Assembly (NCBI GenBank): GCA_030065815.1
Contig: JASJCU010000002.1
Span: 30,920 to 94,919, forward strand
Direction of reading: 5' to 3'
Source of the DNA: Gammaproteobacteria bacterium
GTDB lineage: Bacteria > Pseudomonadota > Gammaproteobacteria > Chromatiales > Chromatiaceae
DNA: 64,000 bases
Under the pieces are notes generated by a model. The model was not told the origin of the DNA. It searched no databases and was given only the letters and a program-made list of their open reading frames with translations. The number at the start of each line of letters is the position of its first letter. The first letter of the stretch is position 1. Shown here piece by piece: positions 1 to 7,920 of the stretch. The translations under genes were made by a program, and so were the position numbers.

Positions 1-1
1 T

Positions 2-73
2 CCGGGCGTGCCAGCCTTGCTAGGGGCTGGCCTTATCGCTGTCGGAGCGCTACGCCGTAGCAAGGGGGCTTGA
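2..73 (+). CDS. C-terminal end of a possible PEP-CTERM-type exported protein (partial)
   Basis: Frame 2 is open from the window edge to a TGA at 71-73. The last 23 codons read as a short Pro-rich start (PGVPA), a hydrophobic stretch (LLGAGLIAVGAL) and a basic end (RRSKGA). This pattern of Pro, about 12-15 hydrophobic residues and an Arg/Lys cluster at the extreme C-terminus is the usual look of PEP-CTERM/VPLPA-type sorting tails in Gram-negative bacteria. Only the tail is visible, so the protein itself cannot be named. It may be a chance open frame. Confidence 0.3.
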   Translation, partial: PGVPALLGAGLIAVGALRRSKGA

Positions 74-312
74 GCTCTACCGCTCTTCTCTCTAAAACCC
101 TTTATCGGTGGGTTCTTCTTCGGTCGGCTCCGGCGGAAAAGCTGCCGGCCCCGCCGATGGTCATTTGGTCGGCTTCGTGCCGACTGCGGACTCATACCCG
201 ATCAACACGCTTAGATATGCCTGCTGCAGCGGGTGGCTAGGCTGAGATCGGCCACAACCGGTACGAATCCAAGTCGACCCTGTGCCCGTCCTACGGCTCC
301 GGTGCAGCAGCG

Positions 313-783
313 TCACTCGTCTGTCAGTTCAGTCTCGAGCTTTTTCCGAACCGACATCAATACCTTGCCATAGGTGTTGTGCCCCCGGCCATCCCGCCCA
401 CAGCCCCAGTAGTAGTCGTACATCGAGTTTTCGACGATCTTTTGAGTACCGGTCATCAATAATGCTTCGGCAACGTCGGCATGAGTTCGGCACTTAATGT
501 ATACCCCGCGAGTCATGACGGTTTGCCGGATCTCTTTCCAATCTTTGCGAACAGCCCCGGCATGTTTCTCGGCCAACTGCTCAGCCTCGACCGGGGAGGC
601 TGTATTGCGGATGGCCGCGCGTTGATCCGGGTCGATGAACTTCATGCCCTGGAAATAGTGTTCGAGCGTGGGCCAGTACGCGTCATCCAAGCCAAATCCG
701 TGGCGTGAGAAACTGCTGAGTGGATTGCTGTCGTCGGTCCGCGACACGTACAGCGGCTCAGGTTCTGATCTGTTGAAAAACAT
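313..783 (-). CDS. NADAR (YbiA-like) domain protein
   Basis: The 156-residue protein matches the NADAR/YbiA family: WPTLEHYFQGMKF near residue 38-50, and near the C-terminus a Trp-x-x-Gly-Arg-Asp-Gly-Arg-Gly block followed by N-x-x-G-K. YbiA-type members are N-glycosidases that hydrolyse early riboflavin-pathway intermediates; other NADAR proteins act on ADP-ribose derivatives. The length is normal and the domain looks complete. The ATG is preceded by AGGAG at good distance. The gene is isolated, is less GC-rich than the main block to its right, and no riboflavin genes are next to it. Family membership is secure; the substrate is not shown. Confidence 0.85.
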   Translation of the reverse strand: MFFNRSEPEPLYVSRTDDSNPLSSFSRHGFGLDDAYWPTLEHYFQGMKFIDPDQRAAIRNTASPVEAEQLAEKHAGAVRKDWKEIRQTVMTRGVYIKCRTHADVAEALLMTGTQKIVENSMYDYYWGCGRDGRGHNTYGKVLMSVRKKLETELTDE

Positions 784-863
784 GGTGCTCCTGATTGATG
801 CCCCTGGTTGCGCCGCATCTTATGCCGCCTGCGACCATTGACGGTAAGAAAAAACGCCGCAGC

Positions 864-903
864 GGGCTGTTTACTCAACGGACAAAGAGATTGAGTTAAG
901 CCC
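864..903. repeat. Stem-loop in the 784-1229 intergenic gap
   Basis: GGGCT (864-868) and ACTCAA (873-878) face TTGAGT (891-896) and AGCCC (899-903), giving a two-part hairpin with a 12-nt loop. It lies in the spacer between the divergent NADAR and lipoprotein genes. No T-run follows on either strand, so a terminator role is not supported. Apart from this and the attC-like element, I see nothing in 784-1229. Confidence 0.4.
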
Positions 904-953
904 GATCCCACAAAAGGTTCCGGTGACATACAGTTCCCAGTCGTCACCGACCC

Positions 954-1026
954 GCCTAACGCGTTGAGCGAACGCAGCGCGAATCGATCCGTTTCGATTC
1001 GGTGCGACCGGCATGTATCGTTAGCC
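954..1026. other. attC-like imperfect hairpin
   Basis: A 73-nt imperfect palindrome starts with GCCTAAC (fits the integron R'' box RYYYAAC) and ends with GTTAGCC (GTT core of R'). The inner part pairs through CGAATC (981-ish) and GATTCG (995-ish), with unpaired bases between, as in attC sites. The third purine of R' is replaced by C, and no integrase is visible in the window. It sits between two low-GC orphan genes. It is a candidate only; an ordinary hairpin is the alternative. Confidence 0.3.
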
Positions 1027-1229
1027 GGCTGATGTGCTGCAGCGATTCAAAGGGCTACTCCGTTTCGTCGGCAGCCGAAAGCGAACCATTGGCGTCATAG
1101 AGGTCAATCGAAACCAATCCTTTCGGTCGCCCATTTGGCTGTCGTCGTTGCTTGGCCGGCTTGACATTCTGTGCGCAACTCCATTGACTTGCGTTACTTC
1201 ACGGAGGTTCAACAGCCGCGGCAAAGACA

Positions 1230-2024
1230 ATGTATGGCTATCCTTTAGTTCGTTCGTCGTTGGTCTCATTGATCGCCTTGGCACTAATGGCGACGACGCT
1301 GATCGGGTGCGTGAAGGTGCCCAGCGAAGACGATAGGCTGGCGGCCCTCGCCGCCGAGCCGTTGTCGCCGGAATACAGGGTGGCCATGCTTGCGACCTGG
1401 ATGTCTCCACCCTACACGGAGGTGGCTGACCTCGTCGACAAGCAACAACTCGATGCCATTGGAGCCAGCATTACCAGCGGGTTTTCACAGCGGATGCCTG
1501 CTAGCGTGAAAGCTTGGCCAGCCTCTTATGGCAGGCGTTCGACAATCGGGCAGGGAGTGCTGAGTTCGGGCAGGATCAACGATTTCGCGCGGTCCCAGAT
1601 GCGCTCTATTGCAAACAGCGGGTTCGATGCAATCATGACGGTGCGTTTGATGCCGATCGTCGCCATTCGCGCTCCCGATTTGTATCGCCGCGGTGGCACG
1701 AAAACCGTTCGAACGATACTTGCACCCGCCGGTACAAACCGGTCGACCCCCTTCTCGATCGAGGTTAGGCAGAGTGACGGTCAATTCAAACTGATCGAGC
1801 GGGAGTTCCAGCTCAAGACGATGCGCGCGCACGTCAACATCCGCAGCGTCCCCGGTGATCAACTGCTTTATTTCGATTCGAACGTCGAGATTGCCTGTGA
1901 CGATGCCGACGAGTACTTGTCCGCAGGTCCCGACAGCAAAGCTGTCGTTTCGGCTTGCGCAGCACTTTTGTCGGAACAGCTCTTGTCCAATTTGGAACGA
2001 ACGCTGAAACGCATGATTCGTTGA
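1230..2024 (+). CDS. Predicted lipoprotein of unknown function
   Basis: The 264-residue product has a charged start, a hydrophobic stretch and a lipobox (LIGC, Cys27), so it should be cleaved by signal peptidase II and anchored as a lipoprotein. I do not recognise the remaining domain; it is a mixed-composition soluble region with one late Cys pair (CDDAD and SACAALL). The start is the ATG giving a normal 26-residue signal peptide; a GGAGG lies rather far upstream, so the start is tentative. Codon use is less GC-biased than in the block from 2.5 kb onward, which hints at acquired DNA. Confidence 0.6.
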   Translation: MYGYPLVRSSLVSLIALALMATTLIGCVKVPSEDDRLAALAAEPLSPEYRVAMLATWMSPPYTEVADLVDKQQLDAIGASITSGFSQRMPASVKAWPASYGRRSTIGQGVLSSGRINDFARSQMRSIANSGFDAIMTVRLMPIVAIRAPDLYRRGGTKTVRTILAPAGTNRSTPFSIEVRQSDGQFKLIEREFQLKTMRAHVNIRSVPGDQLLYFDSNVEIACDDADEYLSAGPDSKAVVSACAALLSEQLLSNLERTLKRMIR

Positions 2025-2491
2025 GCGGCAGAAAGGGGGCGTGCTGGAGTCTCGTCGGTTTCCGCTCCGGCCGTGTAGCTGACGTTTCAGCATGGCTTAC
2101 GACCTGTCCGCTCAGTGTTGACAGCCGCCTGACGTACTGCACAGATGACGAGGCCGCCCATCGAGACGGCTTTTTCGGCCAGATGCGGCCAGAACCCGCC
2201 CTCCGTTGACCGACCCAGTCATCCACCAAGATGCATTTCAGCACAGAGTCAGTTGACTGGCGCTTCCACTTATACCGAGTGACCTTTCCCCCTGGAGCCT
2301 AAATATCCCCGACGAGGGTCTTCTCAGCTCGAACAAGCCGGCCTGTCCCGGGGGGAGCTGCTAGCTGACGGCTGTCGACTCGGCGAAGTGACCTGCAGAG
2401 CAGCGATCGTGCCGGTCGTGATCAGGAAAGGTAGGCCGTTGCGACCGGCGTCATCGACATCGACGCCGCGGCGGCGACGCCGGGCGTCGCG
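2025..2491. other. Intergenic gap, no supported gene
   Basis: No open frame here has believable composition or a ribosome binding site. The left part keeps the lower GC of the accessory stretch, and the last 80 bases rise to the GC level of pyrC. This is the likely boundary of the accessory segment. Confidence 0.4.
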
Positions 2492-3832
2492 TCACCGGCG
2501 GGCGAACGCCAGGCGCTGGCCGTTGGCCGCGCCGAAGAACTCGCCGTCGCGGTACTTGAGTTCGCCGTTGACGACGGTCGCCACGATGCTCGAGCGCAGC
2601 GTGTCGCCTTCGAGCGGCGACCAGCCGCACTTGTACAGCACGTCCTCGCGGCGCACGGTCTGCGGGCGCTCGACATCGACCAGCACCAGGTCGGCCCAGT
2701 AGCCCTCGCGCAGGTAGCCGCGCTCGACCAGGCCGAACATCTCGGCCGCGGCATGCGTGACCTTGTGCACGAGCTGCGGCAGCGGCATGACGCCGTCGTG
2801 CACGAGTTCGAGCGCCATCTGCAGCGCATGCTGGACCAGTGGCAGGCCGGCCGGCTGTTTGAAGTAGGATGCGGCGCCCTTCTCGTCCAGCGTGTGCGGC
2901 GCGTGGTCGGTCGCGATGATGTCGAGGCGGTCGGCAGCGAGCGCCGCGCGCAGGCCGTCGCGGTCGGCCGCGGTCTTGATCGCCGGGTTGCACTTGATCA
3001 GCGTGCCGCGGTTTTCGTAGTCGGCCTCGCTGAAATACAGGTGGTGCACGCAGGCCTCGGCAGTGATGCGCTTGCCCGGGATCGGCCCGGTCTCGAACAA
3101 TTCGAGTTCACGCGCCGTCGTCAGGTGCAGCACGTGCAGCCGCGAGGCGTGCCGGCGTGCCAGCCCGACCGCGAACGACGACGACTTCCAGCACGCCTCC
3201 TCGCTGCGGATCGCCGGGTGAAAGCGCATCGGGATCGCATCGCCGTACTCGGCGCGGAAGCGCTCCTCGTTGGCCTGGATCGTCGGCGTGTCCTCGCAGT
3301 GCGTGGCGATCAGCGTCTGCGCATCGCGGAAGATCATCTCGAGGGTCTGCGGGTCGTCGACCAGCATGCTGCCGGTCGACGCACCCATGAACACCTTGAT
3401 GCCGCAGGTCTGGTTCGGGCCGAGGCGGCGGATCTCGTCGATGTTGTCGTTGGTCGCACCGAGGTAGAAGGCATGGTTGCCCCAGGCGCGCCCGGCGGCG
3501 AGCGCGAACTTGGCCTCGACGGCGTCCAGCGTGGTCGTCTGCGGGTTGGTGTTGGGCATCTCCATGAAGCTGGTGATACCGCCGGCGACCGCGGCGCGCG
3601 ACTCGGTCGCGAGGTCGGCCTTGTGCGTGGCGCCGGGTTCGCGGAAGTGAACCTGGTCGTCGATCATGCCCGGCATCAGCACGCGCCCGGCGGCATCGAT
3701 GACCTCGGCATCGGCGTGACTGATCTGACCGCCGACCTTGGCGATACGGCCGTCGACGACCAGCAGGTCGCCGTGTTTCTCCTCGCCTTCGTTGACGAGT
3801 CGGGCATTGGCAATCAACAGTGCTCGGGGCAT
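2492..3832 (-). CDS. pyrC: Dihydroorotase
   Basis: This 446-residue amidohydrolase closes carbamoyl-aspartate to dihydroorotate in pyrimidine synthesis. The family markers are MPNTNP near residue 100, IKVFMG with the Lys that is carboxylated in the family, the metal His residues in ATHCED and HVLHL, and ATDHAPH with the catalytic Asp. The first metal motif is Q60-V-H62 instead of the usual H-x-H. Bacteroidetes-type dihydroorotases carry the same DDQVHFREPG block, so this is a known subgroup rather than a dead enzyme. It overlaps gloB by one base (TGATG), so the two are translationally coupled. Confidence 0.93.
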   Translation of the reverse strand: MPRALLIANARLVNEGEEKHGDLLVVDGRIAKVGGQISHADAEVIDAAGRVLMPGMIDDQVHFREPGATHKADLATESRAAVAGGITSFMEMPNTNPQTTTLDAVEAKFALAAGRAWGNHAFYLGATNDNIDEIRRLGPNQTCGIKVFMGASTGSMLVDDPQTLEMIFRDAQTLIATHCEDTPTIQANEERFRAEYGDAIPMRFHPAIRSEEACWKSSSFAVGLARRHASRLHVLHLTTARELELFETGPIPGKRITAEACVHHLYFSEADYENRGTLIKCNPAIKTAADRDGLRAALAADRLDIIATDHAPHTLDEKGAASYFKQPAGLPLVQHALQMALELVHDGVMPLPQLVHKVTHAAAEMFGLVERGYLREGYWADLVLVDVERPQTVRREDVLYKCGWSPLEGDTLRSSIVATVVNGELKYRDGEFFGAANGQRLAFARR

Positions 3833-4623
3833 CAGTCGTAGTCCTTGTCTTTCCAGGTGCGCAACGCGCGGAACACCGCGGCCCGATCGCTCAGCGACTG
3901 GCCGGCCCAGTCGCTGACCGCGGCGACGACGCCCGGCTGATCAGTACGCATGAAGGGGTTGGTGGCGAGTTCGTCGGCGAGCAGTGACGGCACGGTCGGC
4001 GCACCCTGCTCGCGGGCGGCACGGTCACGCGCGGTGCGGGCGAGCAGTGCCGCGCTGTCGGGCTCGACCCACGCGGCAAAACCGAGATTGGCGAGCGTGT
4101 ACTCGTGCGCACAGTAGATGCGCGTGGTTGGCGGCAGCGCGGCGATGCGGATCAGGGAGTCGCTGAGCTGTGCGAACGTGCCGCTGAATACCCGACCGCA
4201 GCCACCGGCGAACAGCGTGTCGCCGCAGAACAGCACACCGTCGCCGGCGTCGGCACTGTAGTACGCGATGTGGCCCTCGGTATGGCCCGGCACGTCGATG
4301 ACGTCAAACGTCATGTCGAGACCGTCGAGGGTCACCCGGTCACCGCCGCGCAGGCGCCTTTCGAGCGTGCGGATCGGCTCGCCGACCGGGCCGTGGACGA
4401 CCGCGTCCGGCCACTCGGTCTTGAGACCGCGGATGCCGCCGACATGGTCGCCGTGCTTGTGCGTGATCAGGATCGCGTCGAGACGCAGGCCGGCGGCACG
4501 CAGACCGGCGATGACCGGGTCCTCGTCACCCGGGTCGACGACCGCACAGCCGCCGTAACCGGGGCGCGTCAGCAGCCAGATGTAATTGTCGTCGAAGGCC
4601 GGGATGGGGCGGATATCGATCAC
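3832..4623 (-). CDS. gloB: Hydroxyacylglutathione hydrolase (glyoxalase II)
   Basis: A 263-residue metallo-beta-lactamase-fold enzyme that hydrolyses S-lactoylglutathione to D-lactate and glutathione, the second step of methylglyoxal removal. The binuclear metal motif is H55-K-H57-G-D59-H60. GHTEGHI, FCGDTLFAGGCGR and CAHEYTLANL are typical GloB blocks. The length fits the family. It starts at GTG, which overlaps the TGA of hisI (GTGA), and its own stop overlaps the start of pyrC, so hisI-gloB-pyrC form a tight operon. Confidence 0.95.
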   Translation of the reverse strand: MIDIRPIPAFDDNYIWLLTRPGYGGCAVVDPGDEDPVIAGLRAAGLRLDAILITHKHGDHVGGIRGLKTEWPDAVVHGPVGEPIRTLERRLRGGDRVTLDGLDMTFDVIDVPGHTEGHIAYYSADAGDGVLFCGDTLFAGGCGRVFSGTFAQLSDSLIRIAALPPTTRIYCAHEYTLANLGFAAWVEPDSAALLARTARDRAAREQGAPTVPSLLADELATNPFMRTDQPGVVAAVSDWAGQSLSDRAAVFRALRTWKDKDYD

Positions 4624-5054
4624 GGGCGGTACAGCTCCGCCGGGTCGATCAATACCGCCTTGTCGACGGTCACGCGGTCGCCGTCGATGCGGTTGTAGAA
4701 ACAGTCACGCCGCCCGGTATGACAGGCCGGCCCGGTCTGGTCGACCTTGAGCAACAGGGTGTCGCCGTCGCAGTCGAGGCGCAGCTCCCTGAGCATCTGC
4801 ACCTGGCCCGACGACTCGCCCTTGCGCCATAGCGCCTGGCGCGAGCGCGACCAGTAGCAAACCCGGCCGGACGCCAGCGTCTCGTCGAGCGCGCGGCGGT
4901 TCATCCACGCCAGCATCAGCACCTCGCCGCTGTCATGCTGCTGGGCGATCGCCGGCAGCAGGCCGTCGGCGTTCCATGGCAGCGCGTCGAGCACGTCGGC
5001 GAGCGGCAGCGACGCCCCGGTCGGCAGGGCCTCGAGTTGCTTGAAAACGCCCAT
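4620..5054 (-). CDS. hisI: Phosphoribosyl-AMP cyclohydrolase
   Basis: The 144-residue enzyme opens the adenine ring of phosphoribosyl-AMP, the third step of histidine synthesis. The metal-binding Asp cluster D94-C-D96-G-D98 and the Cys/His block C111-HTGRRD-C118 are intact. I chose the ATG at 5054 because it gives the usual N-terminus; the frame is open further upstream but that part reads as the shadow of the divergent DUF1820 gene. No hisE domain is fused, and no other his gene is in the window, so the gene lies apart from the main his operon. Confidence 0.93.
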   Translation of the reverse strand: MGVFKQLEALPTGASLPLADVLDALPWNADGLLPAIAQQHDSGEVLMLAWMNRRALDETLASGRVCYWSRSRQALWRKGESSGQVQMLRELRLDCDGDTLLLKVDQTGPACHTGRRDCFYNRIDGDRVTVDKAVLIDPAELYRP

Positions 5055-5177
5055 TGGATCTCCGTCGAGATGCGGTGTCTGGTAACGATGATAACCCAGG
5101 CGCGCTGCCGTTTCGGCGTGTCCGCGGGTCGCGAAATCGCAGTAAACTGGCTGCGCGCGGCCCCGCGCGGAGGACCC

Positions 5178-5501
5178 ATGCACATCTACCGCGTCTCGTT
5201 TCACAACAACGGCAAGCTCTACCAGCTGCACGCGCGACAGGTCGCGTCGGCAACGCTGTACGGCTTCATCGAGGTCAGCGAGCTGCTGTTCGGCGAGCAC
5301 ACGTCGGTCGTCATCGATCCGGCCGAGGAGCGCCTCAAGGGCGAGTTCGACGGCGTGCAGCGCCTGCTGCTGCCGATGCATGCCGTCGTGCGCATCGAGC
5401 AGGTCGAGCGCCGCGGCCAGAACAAGATCCTCGACCTCGACGGCAGCGTCAGCAACATCACGCCGTTCCCGATGCCCCCTTCGGACCGCAGCGGCGGCTA
5501 G
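5178..5501 (+). CDS. DUF1820 family protein
   Basis: A 107-residue protein matching the DUF1820 family of Gammaproteobacteria: MHIYRVSFHNNGKLYQLHAR at the start, GFIEV in the middle, and VRIEQVERRGQNKI before a short polar tail. The function is unknown. The ATG follows a GGAGG. The gene is divergent from hisI and is followed 20 bases later by the Cache-like sensor gene, so the two probably form one transcript. Confidence 0.8.
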   Translation: MHIYRVSFHNNGKLYQLHARQVASATLYGFIEVSELLFGEHTSVVIDPAEERLKGEFDGVQRLLLPMHAVVRIEQVERRGQNKILDLDGSVSNITPFPMPPSDRSGG

Positions 5502-5521
5502 CGGCAAGGCACCGCCGCGCC

Positions 5522-6478
5522 ATGGACATCGACAACGACACGCCGCTGAAACAGCGCATCGTGCGCCAGCGGGCGACGCTGTACAACATGCTGATCGACC
5601 CGATGAAGCGCGCCGCGCGGCGCTGCAGCAAGGTCTGGGACGACCGCCCGACGCTCGACCACATGCTGCTCGACTCGATCCCTAAGGTACCCTACGTGAC
5701 CTACCTGTACGCCCTCGATCCGAACGGACGGCAGATCAGCAGCAACGCCGCCGCCGGCGGCCTGATCGAGCAGGACTTCGGCCGCGACCGCTCGCAACGG
5801 CCGTATCTGCAGAAGCTGTCGGCGACGCGCGACATGACGCTGTCGGAGGCCTACATCAGCCTGCGCGCCGAGCGCCCGTCGGTCACCGCGATCCAGCGCG
5901 TCCACCGCAACGACGCGCTGATCGGCTACCTCGGCGGCGACTTCGACCTGCGCGGCCTGCCGATCACCAAGGAGCTGTATTCCGAGCCGACGCGTTGGCG
6001 CCAGCTCAAGGGCGATCCGGCGATCCGCGGCCACGTGTTCGAGCAGTGCCGGATCCAGAGCCGCATGGACGAGTACATCGGCGAGATCCTGCCGACGCTC
6101 GAGGAACTGGTCATCGAGAGCGGCGTGTTCCATTTGAAGATCCATTTCTCGAGCAGCCGGGCGACGATCTGGCAGGTCGACGACCCGTACCGCTACCAGC
6201 TGCTCGAGTTCGACGACCTGGTCGATCCCGACGTCTGCCTGGCGTTTCCGCACCGCCCCTACCCCGACGAGGCGATCGTGCCGCGCGAGCAGATCCGGCC
6301 GATCTTCGACACCTTCCGCCACCTGCGCTTCGCCGACGACACGATCTACCTGCGTTCGGGCTCGGTCAACGTGTTCAACGGCATGGTCGGCCTGAACTTC
6401 TCGTGCGACGGCTCGCACTACATCCCGGCCGACCAGTTCCTGGCGCGCGACTCGGAGTTCTGGGAGGGGATTGGGTGA
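5522..6478 (+). CDS. PDC/Cache-like sensor domain protein
   Basis: A 318-residue protein with no signal peptide or membrane helix. It resembles stand-alone PDC (Cache) sensor proteins of Gammaproteobacteria: YVTYLYALDPNGRQISSN, GRDRSQRPYL and a later GYLGGDFDLRGLP fit the ligand-pocket strands of that fold. No output domain is attached. The part beyond residue 160 (EYIGEILPTLEELVIESGVFHLKIHFSS as core) is family-specific and of unknown role. It lies 20 bases after the DUF1820 gene. It may bind a small ligand and work through a partner, which is inference. Confidence 0.65.
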   Translation: MDIDNDTPLKQRIVRQRATLYNMLIDPMKRAARRCSKVWDDRPTLDHMLLDSIPKVPYVTYLYALDPNGRQISSNAAAGGLIEQDFGRDRSQRPYLQKLSATRDMTLSEAYISLRAERPSVTAIQRVHRNDALIGYLGGDFDLRGLPITKELYSEPTRWRQLKGDPAIRGHVFEQCRIQSRMDEYIGEILPTLEELVIESGVFHLKIHFSSSRATIWQVDDPYRYQLLEFDDLVDPDVCLAFPHRPYPDEAIVPREQIRPIFDTFRHLRFADDTIYLRSGSVNVFNGMVGLNFSCDGSHYIPADQFLARDSEFWEGIG

Positions 6479-6488
6479 TTAGGACCGA

Positions 6489-6533
6489 GGGCCAAGGGCC
6501 AAGGGCCAAGGGCCAAGGGCCAAGGGCCAAGGG
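6489..6533 (+). repeat. Tandem heptanucleotide repeat GGGCCAA
   Basis: Six perfect copies of GGGCCAA run from 6489 to 6530 and are followed by a seventh partial copy (GGG). The array starts about 10 bases after the stop of the Cache-like gene and lies in the spacer before the BolA gene. A 7-bp unit shifts the reading frame with each gain or loss, but the array is outside any supported gene. Confidence 0.95.
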
Positions 6534-6653
6534 AAGCGTAGCGCGGCGGATGGCGTCGGCAAATCCCTCGGCTGCTGCCGGTTTATACGCTGGCAGTGAC
6601 AGCAGAAACTTCGGGCTTTACCGCGCCGCCGCCCGGCGCATGGAAGACAGCAC

Positions 6654-6968
6654 ATGCAGATGCAACAACAGATCGAGCAGCGCCTGCGCGACAGCTTCGC
6701 GCCGCTGCACCTCGAGGTCGACAACGAGAGCCACATGCACAATGTGCCGGAGGGCTCGGAATCACACTTCCGCGTCGTCGTCGTCAGCGCACAGTTCGAC
6801 GGCAAGGCGCTGCTGCAGCGCCATCGCGCCGTCAACGGCGTGCTCGCCGAGCAGCTCGCCGGCGGTATCCATGCGCTGGCGCTGCATACGATGACGCCGG
6901 AGGAGTGGTTCGCGAAGGGCGGCGACGCCCCGGCGTCGCCGCCATGCCTGGGCGGGGACAAGTCGTGA
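6654..6968 (+). CDS. BolA family protein
   Basis: A 104-residue BolA-fold protein: the start reads IEQRLRDSF, then HLEVDNESHMHNVP, SESHFRVVVVS and RHRAVNGVL, the conserved string of BolA proteins. BolA proteins pair with monothiol glutaredoxins to bind or move Fe-S clusters, and BolA itself affects cell shape. The conserved His in RHRAV, a usual cluster ligand, is present. The next gene, two bases later, encodes a glutaredoxin-like protein, which fits that pairing. BolA versus other family members cannot be settled from sequence alone. Confidence 0.85.
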   Translation: MQMQQQIEQRLRDSFAPLHLEVDNESHMHNVPEGSESHFRVVVVSAQFDGKALLQRHRAVNGVLAEQLAGGIHALALHTMTPEEWFAKGGDAPASPPCLGGDKS

Positions 6969-6970
6969 TC

Positions 6971-7357
6971 ATGCGGATCATCCGCTGGCCGATCGGCCAG
7001 CTCATCCTGCTCGCCGACGCGCTGACCGCGCCGCGCCCGCCGCAGCGTGCGCCCGAGGCGCAGGCACGGATCGACGCCGTGACCCGCGGGCTCGCGCTGT
7101 ACCAGTTCAAGACCTGCCCGTTCTGCGTCAAGGCGCGGCGCGCGATGCGCCGACTCGGCGTCACGATCGAGCTGCGTGACGCCCGCAGCGATCCGCGCTG
7201 GCGCGAGCAGCTGATCGCCGAGGGCGGCAAGCTGCAGGTGCCGTGCCTGCGCATCCCGCAGGCCGACGGCGACGCGCGCTGGCTCTACGAATCTGACGCG
7301 ATCGTCGCCTACCTCGAGGCCGTGGTCGCCGACAGCCGCGTCGCCGACGCCGCCTGA
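6971..7357 (+). CDS. Glutaredoxin-like protein with hydrophobic N-terminus
   Basis: The 128-residue protein has a hydrophobic start (WPIGQLILLADAL), then a thioredoxin/glutaredoxin fold with the dithiol motif CPFC near residue 47 in the context YQFKTCPFCVKARR, the cis-Pro in QVPCLRI, and LYESDAIVAYLE as in the N-terminal domain of glutathione transferases. It may be membrane-associated through the first helix. ATG at 6971 is used because bolA ends at 6968; a GTG at 6965 is an alternative. It is probably cotranscribed with the BolA gene. Confidence 0.8.
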   Translation: MRIIRWPIGQLILLADALTAPRPPQRAPEAQARIDAVTRGLALYQFKTCPFCVKARRAMRRLGVTIELRDARSDPRWREQLIAEGGKLQVPCLRIPQADGDARWLYESDAIVAYLEAVVADSRVADAA

Positions 7358-7552
7358 GCAGCGGCCGCCGGCGCGCCCCCATCCAGCCCTTACCCGTCTT
7401 GCGGGCGCTGCGTGCCATCGGCCACGGCTTCTGCGGCACGCGCTTGGCGACGCAGCCGGCACGCGGCACGACAGACACGCCAGAATCCGCGCTGGGACCC
7501 GCTCCCCGACCGCCGCGACCCGCACAGGTGCCGCGCCCCCACCAGACCTGTC

Positions 7553-7889
7553 ATGGCTGACCCGCAAGCCATCGGCGCCCTGTCGCGCATCCACGAACTG
7601 CTGCTGCAACTGATCGAGTCGCTGCCGGCGCGCGACGGCCGACGGCGCTTCGTCGCCGGCGTGGCTGCCCGGACGCGCGGTCTACGTCGAGCTGCACCGG
7701 CTGCGCGGCAGCGCCATGCAGGACGACGACCTTGCCGCGCGTGTCCGTCACCTGTTCGGCGACGACCGCCTGCCGGTGGCCGACCCGGCGCTGGAGCCCA
7801 GTCTCGGCGCCGCCGACCGTGTCGCATTGCGCAACGGCTGCCTGCACACCCAGCCGAGCCTGCGCCGCACGACCTTCCGCCACCAGTGA
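7553..7889 (+). pseudogene. Frameshifted small gene of unknown function
   Basis: From ATG 7553 the frame reads a normal helical start (MADPQAIGALSRIHELLLQL) to about 7650 and then turns into Arg/Ala-rich nonsense. From about 7653, the frame one base further on reads a normal protein (WLPGRAVYVELHRLRGS, then LFGDDRLPVADPALEPSLG) to the TGA at 7887-7889. Together they would give about 111 residues, so one extra base near 7650-7660 broke the gene, or this is a sequencing error in GC-rich DNA. I do not recognise the family. Nothing is seen in 7358-7552. Confidence 0.45.
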
Positions 7890-7920
7890 CGCCGACGCGG
7901 CGCGTCGTCGTTGCCGTCGC

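Noticed and set aside
74..312. Possible tmRNA or tRNA-like remnant near the left edge
   Set aside because: No tag-peptide frame, no tRNA-like acceptor and T-arm could be found; only short hairpins.
2118..2146. TTGACA with a possible -10 ACAGAT
   Set aside because: The -10 matches in only two positions and no plus-strand gene follows.
2492..3832. Inactive dihydroorotase because the first metal His is Gln
   Set aside because: Bacteroidetes-type dihydroorotases carry the same DDQVHFREPG motif, and all other catalytic residues are present.
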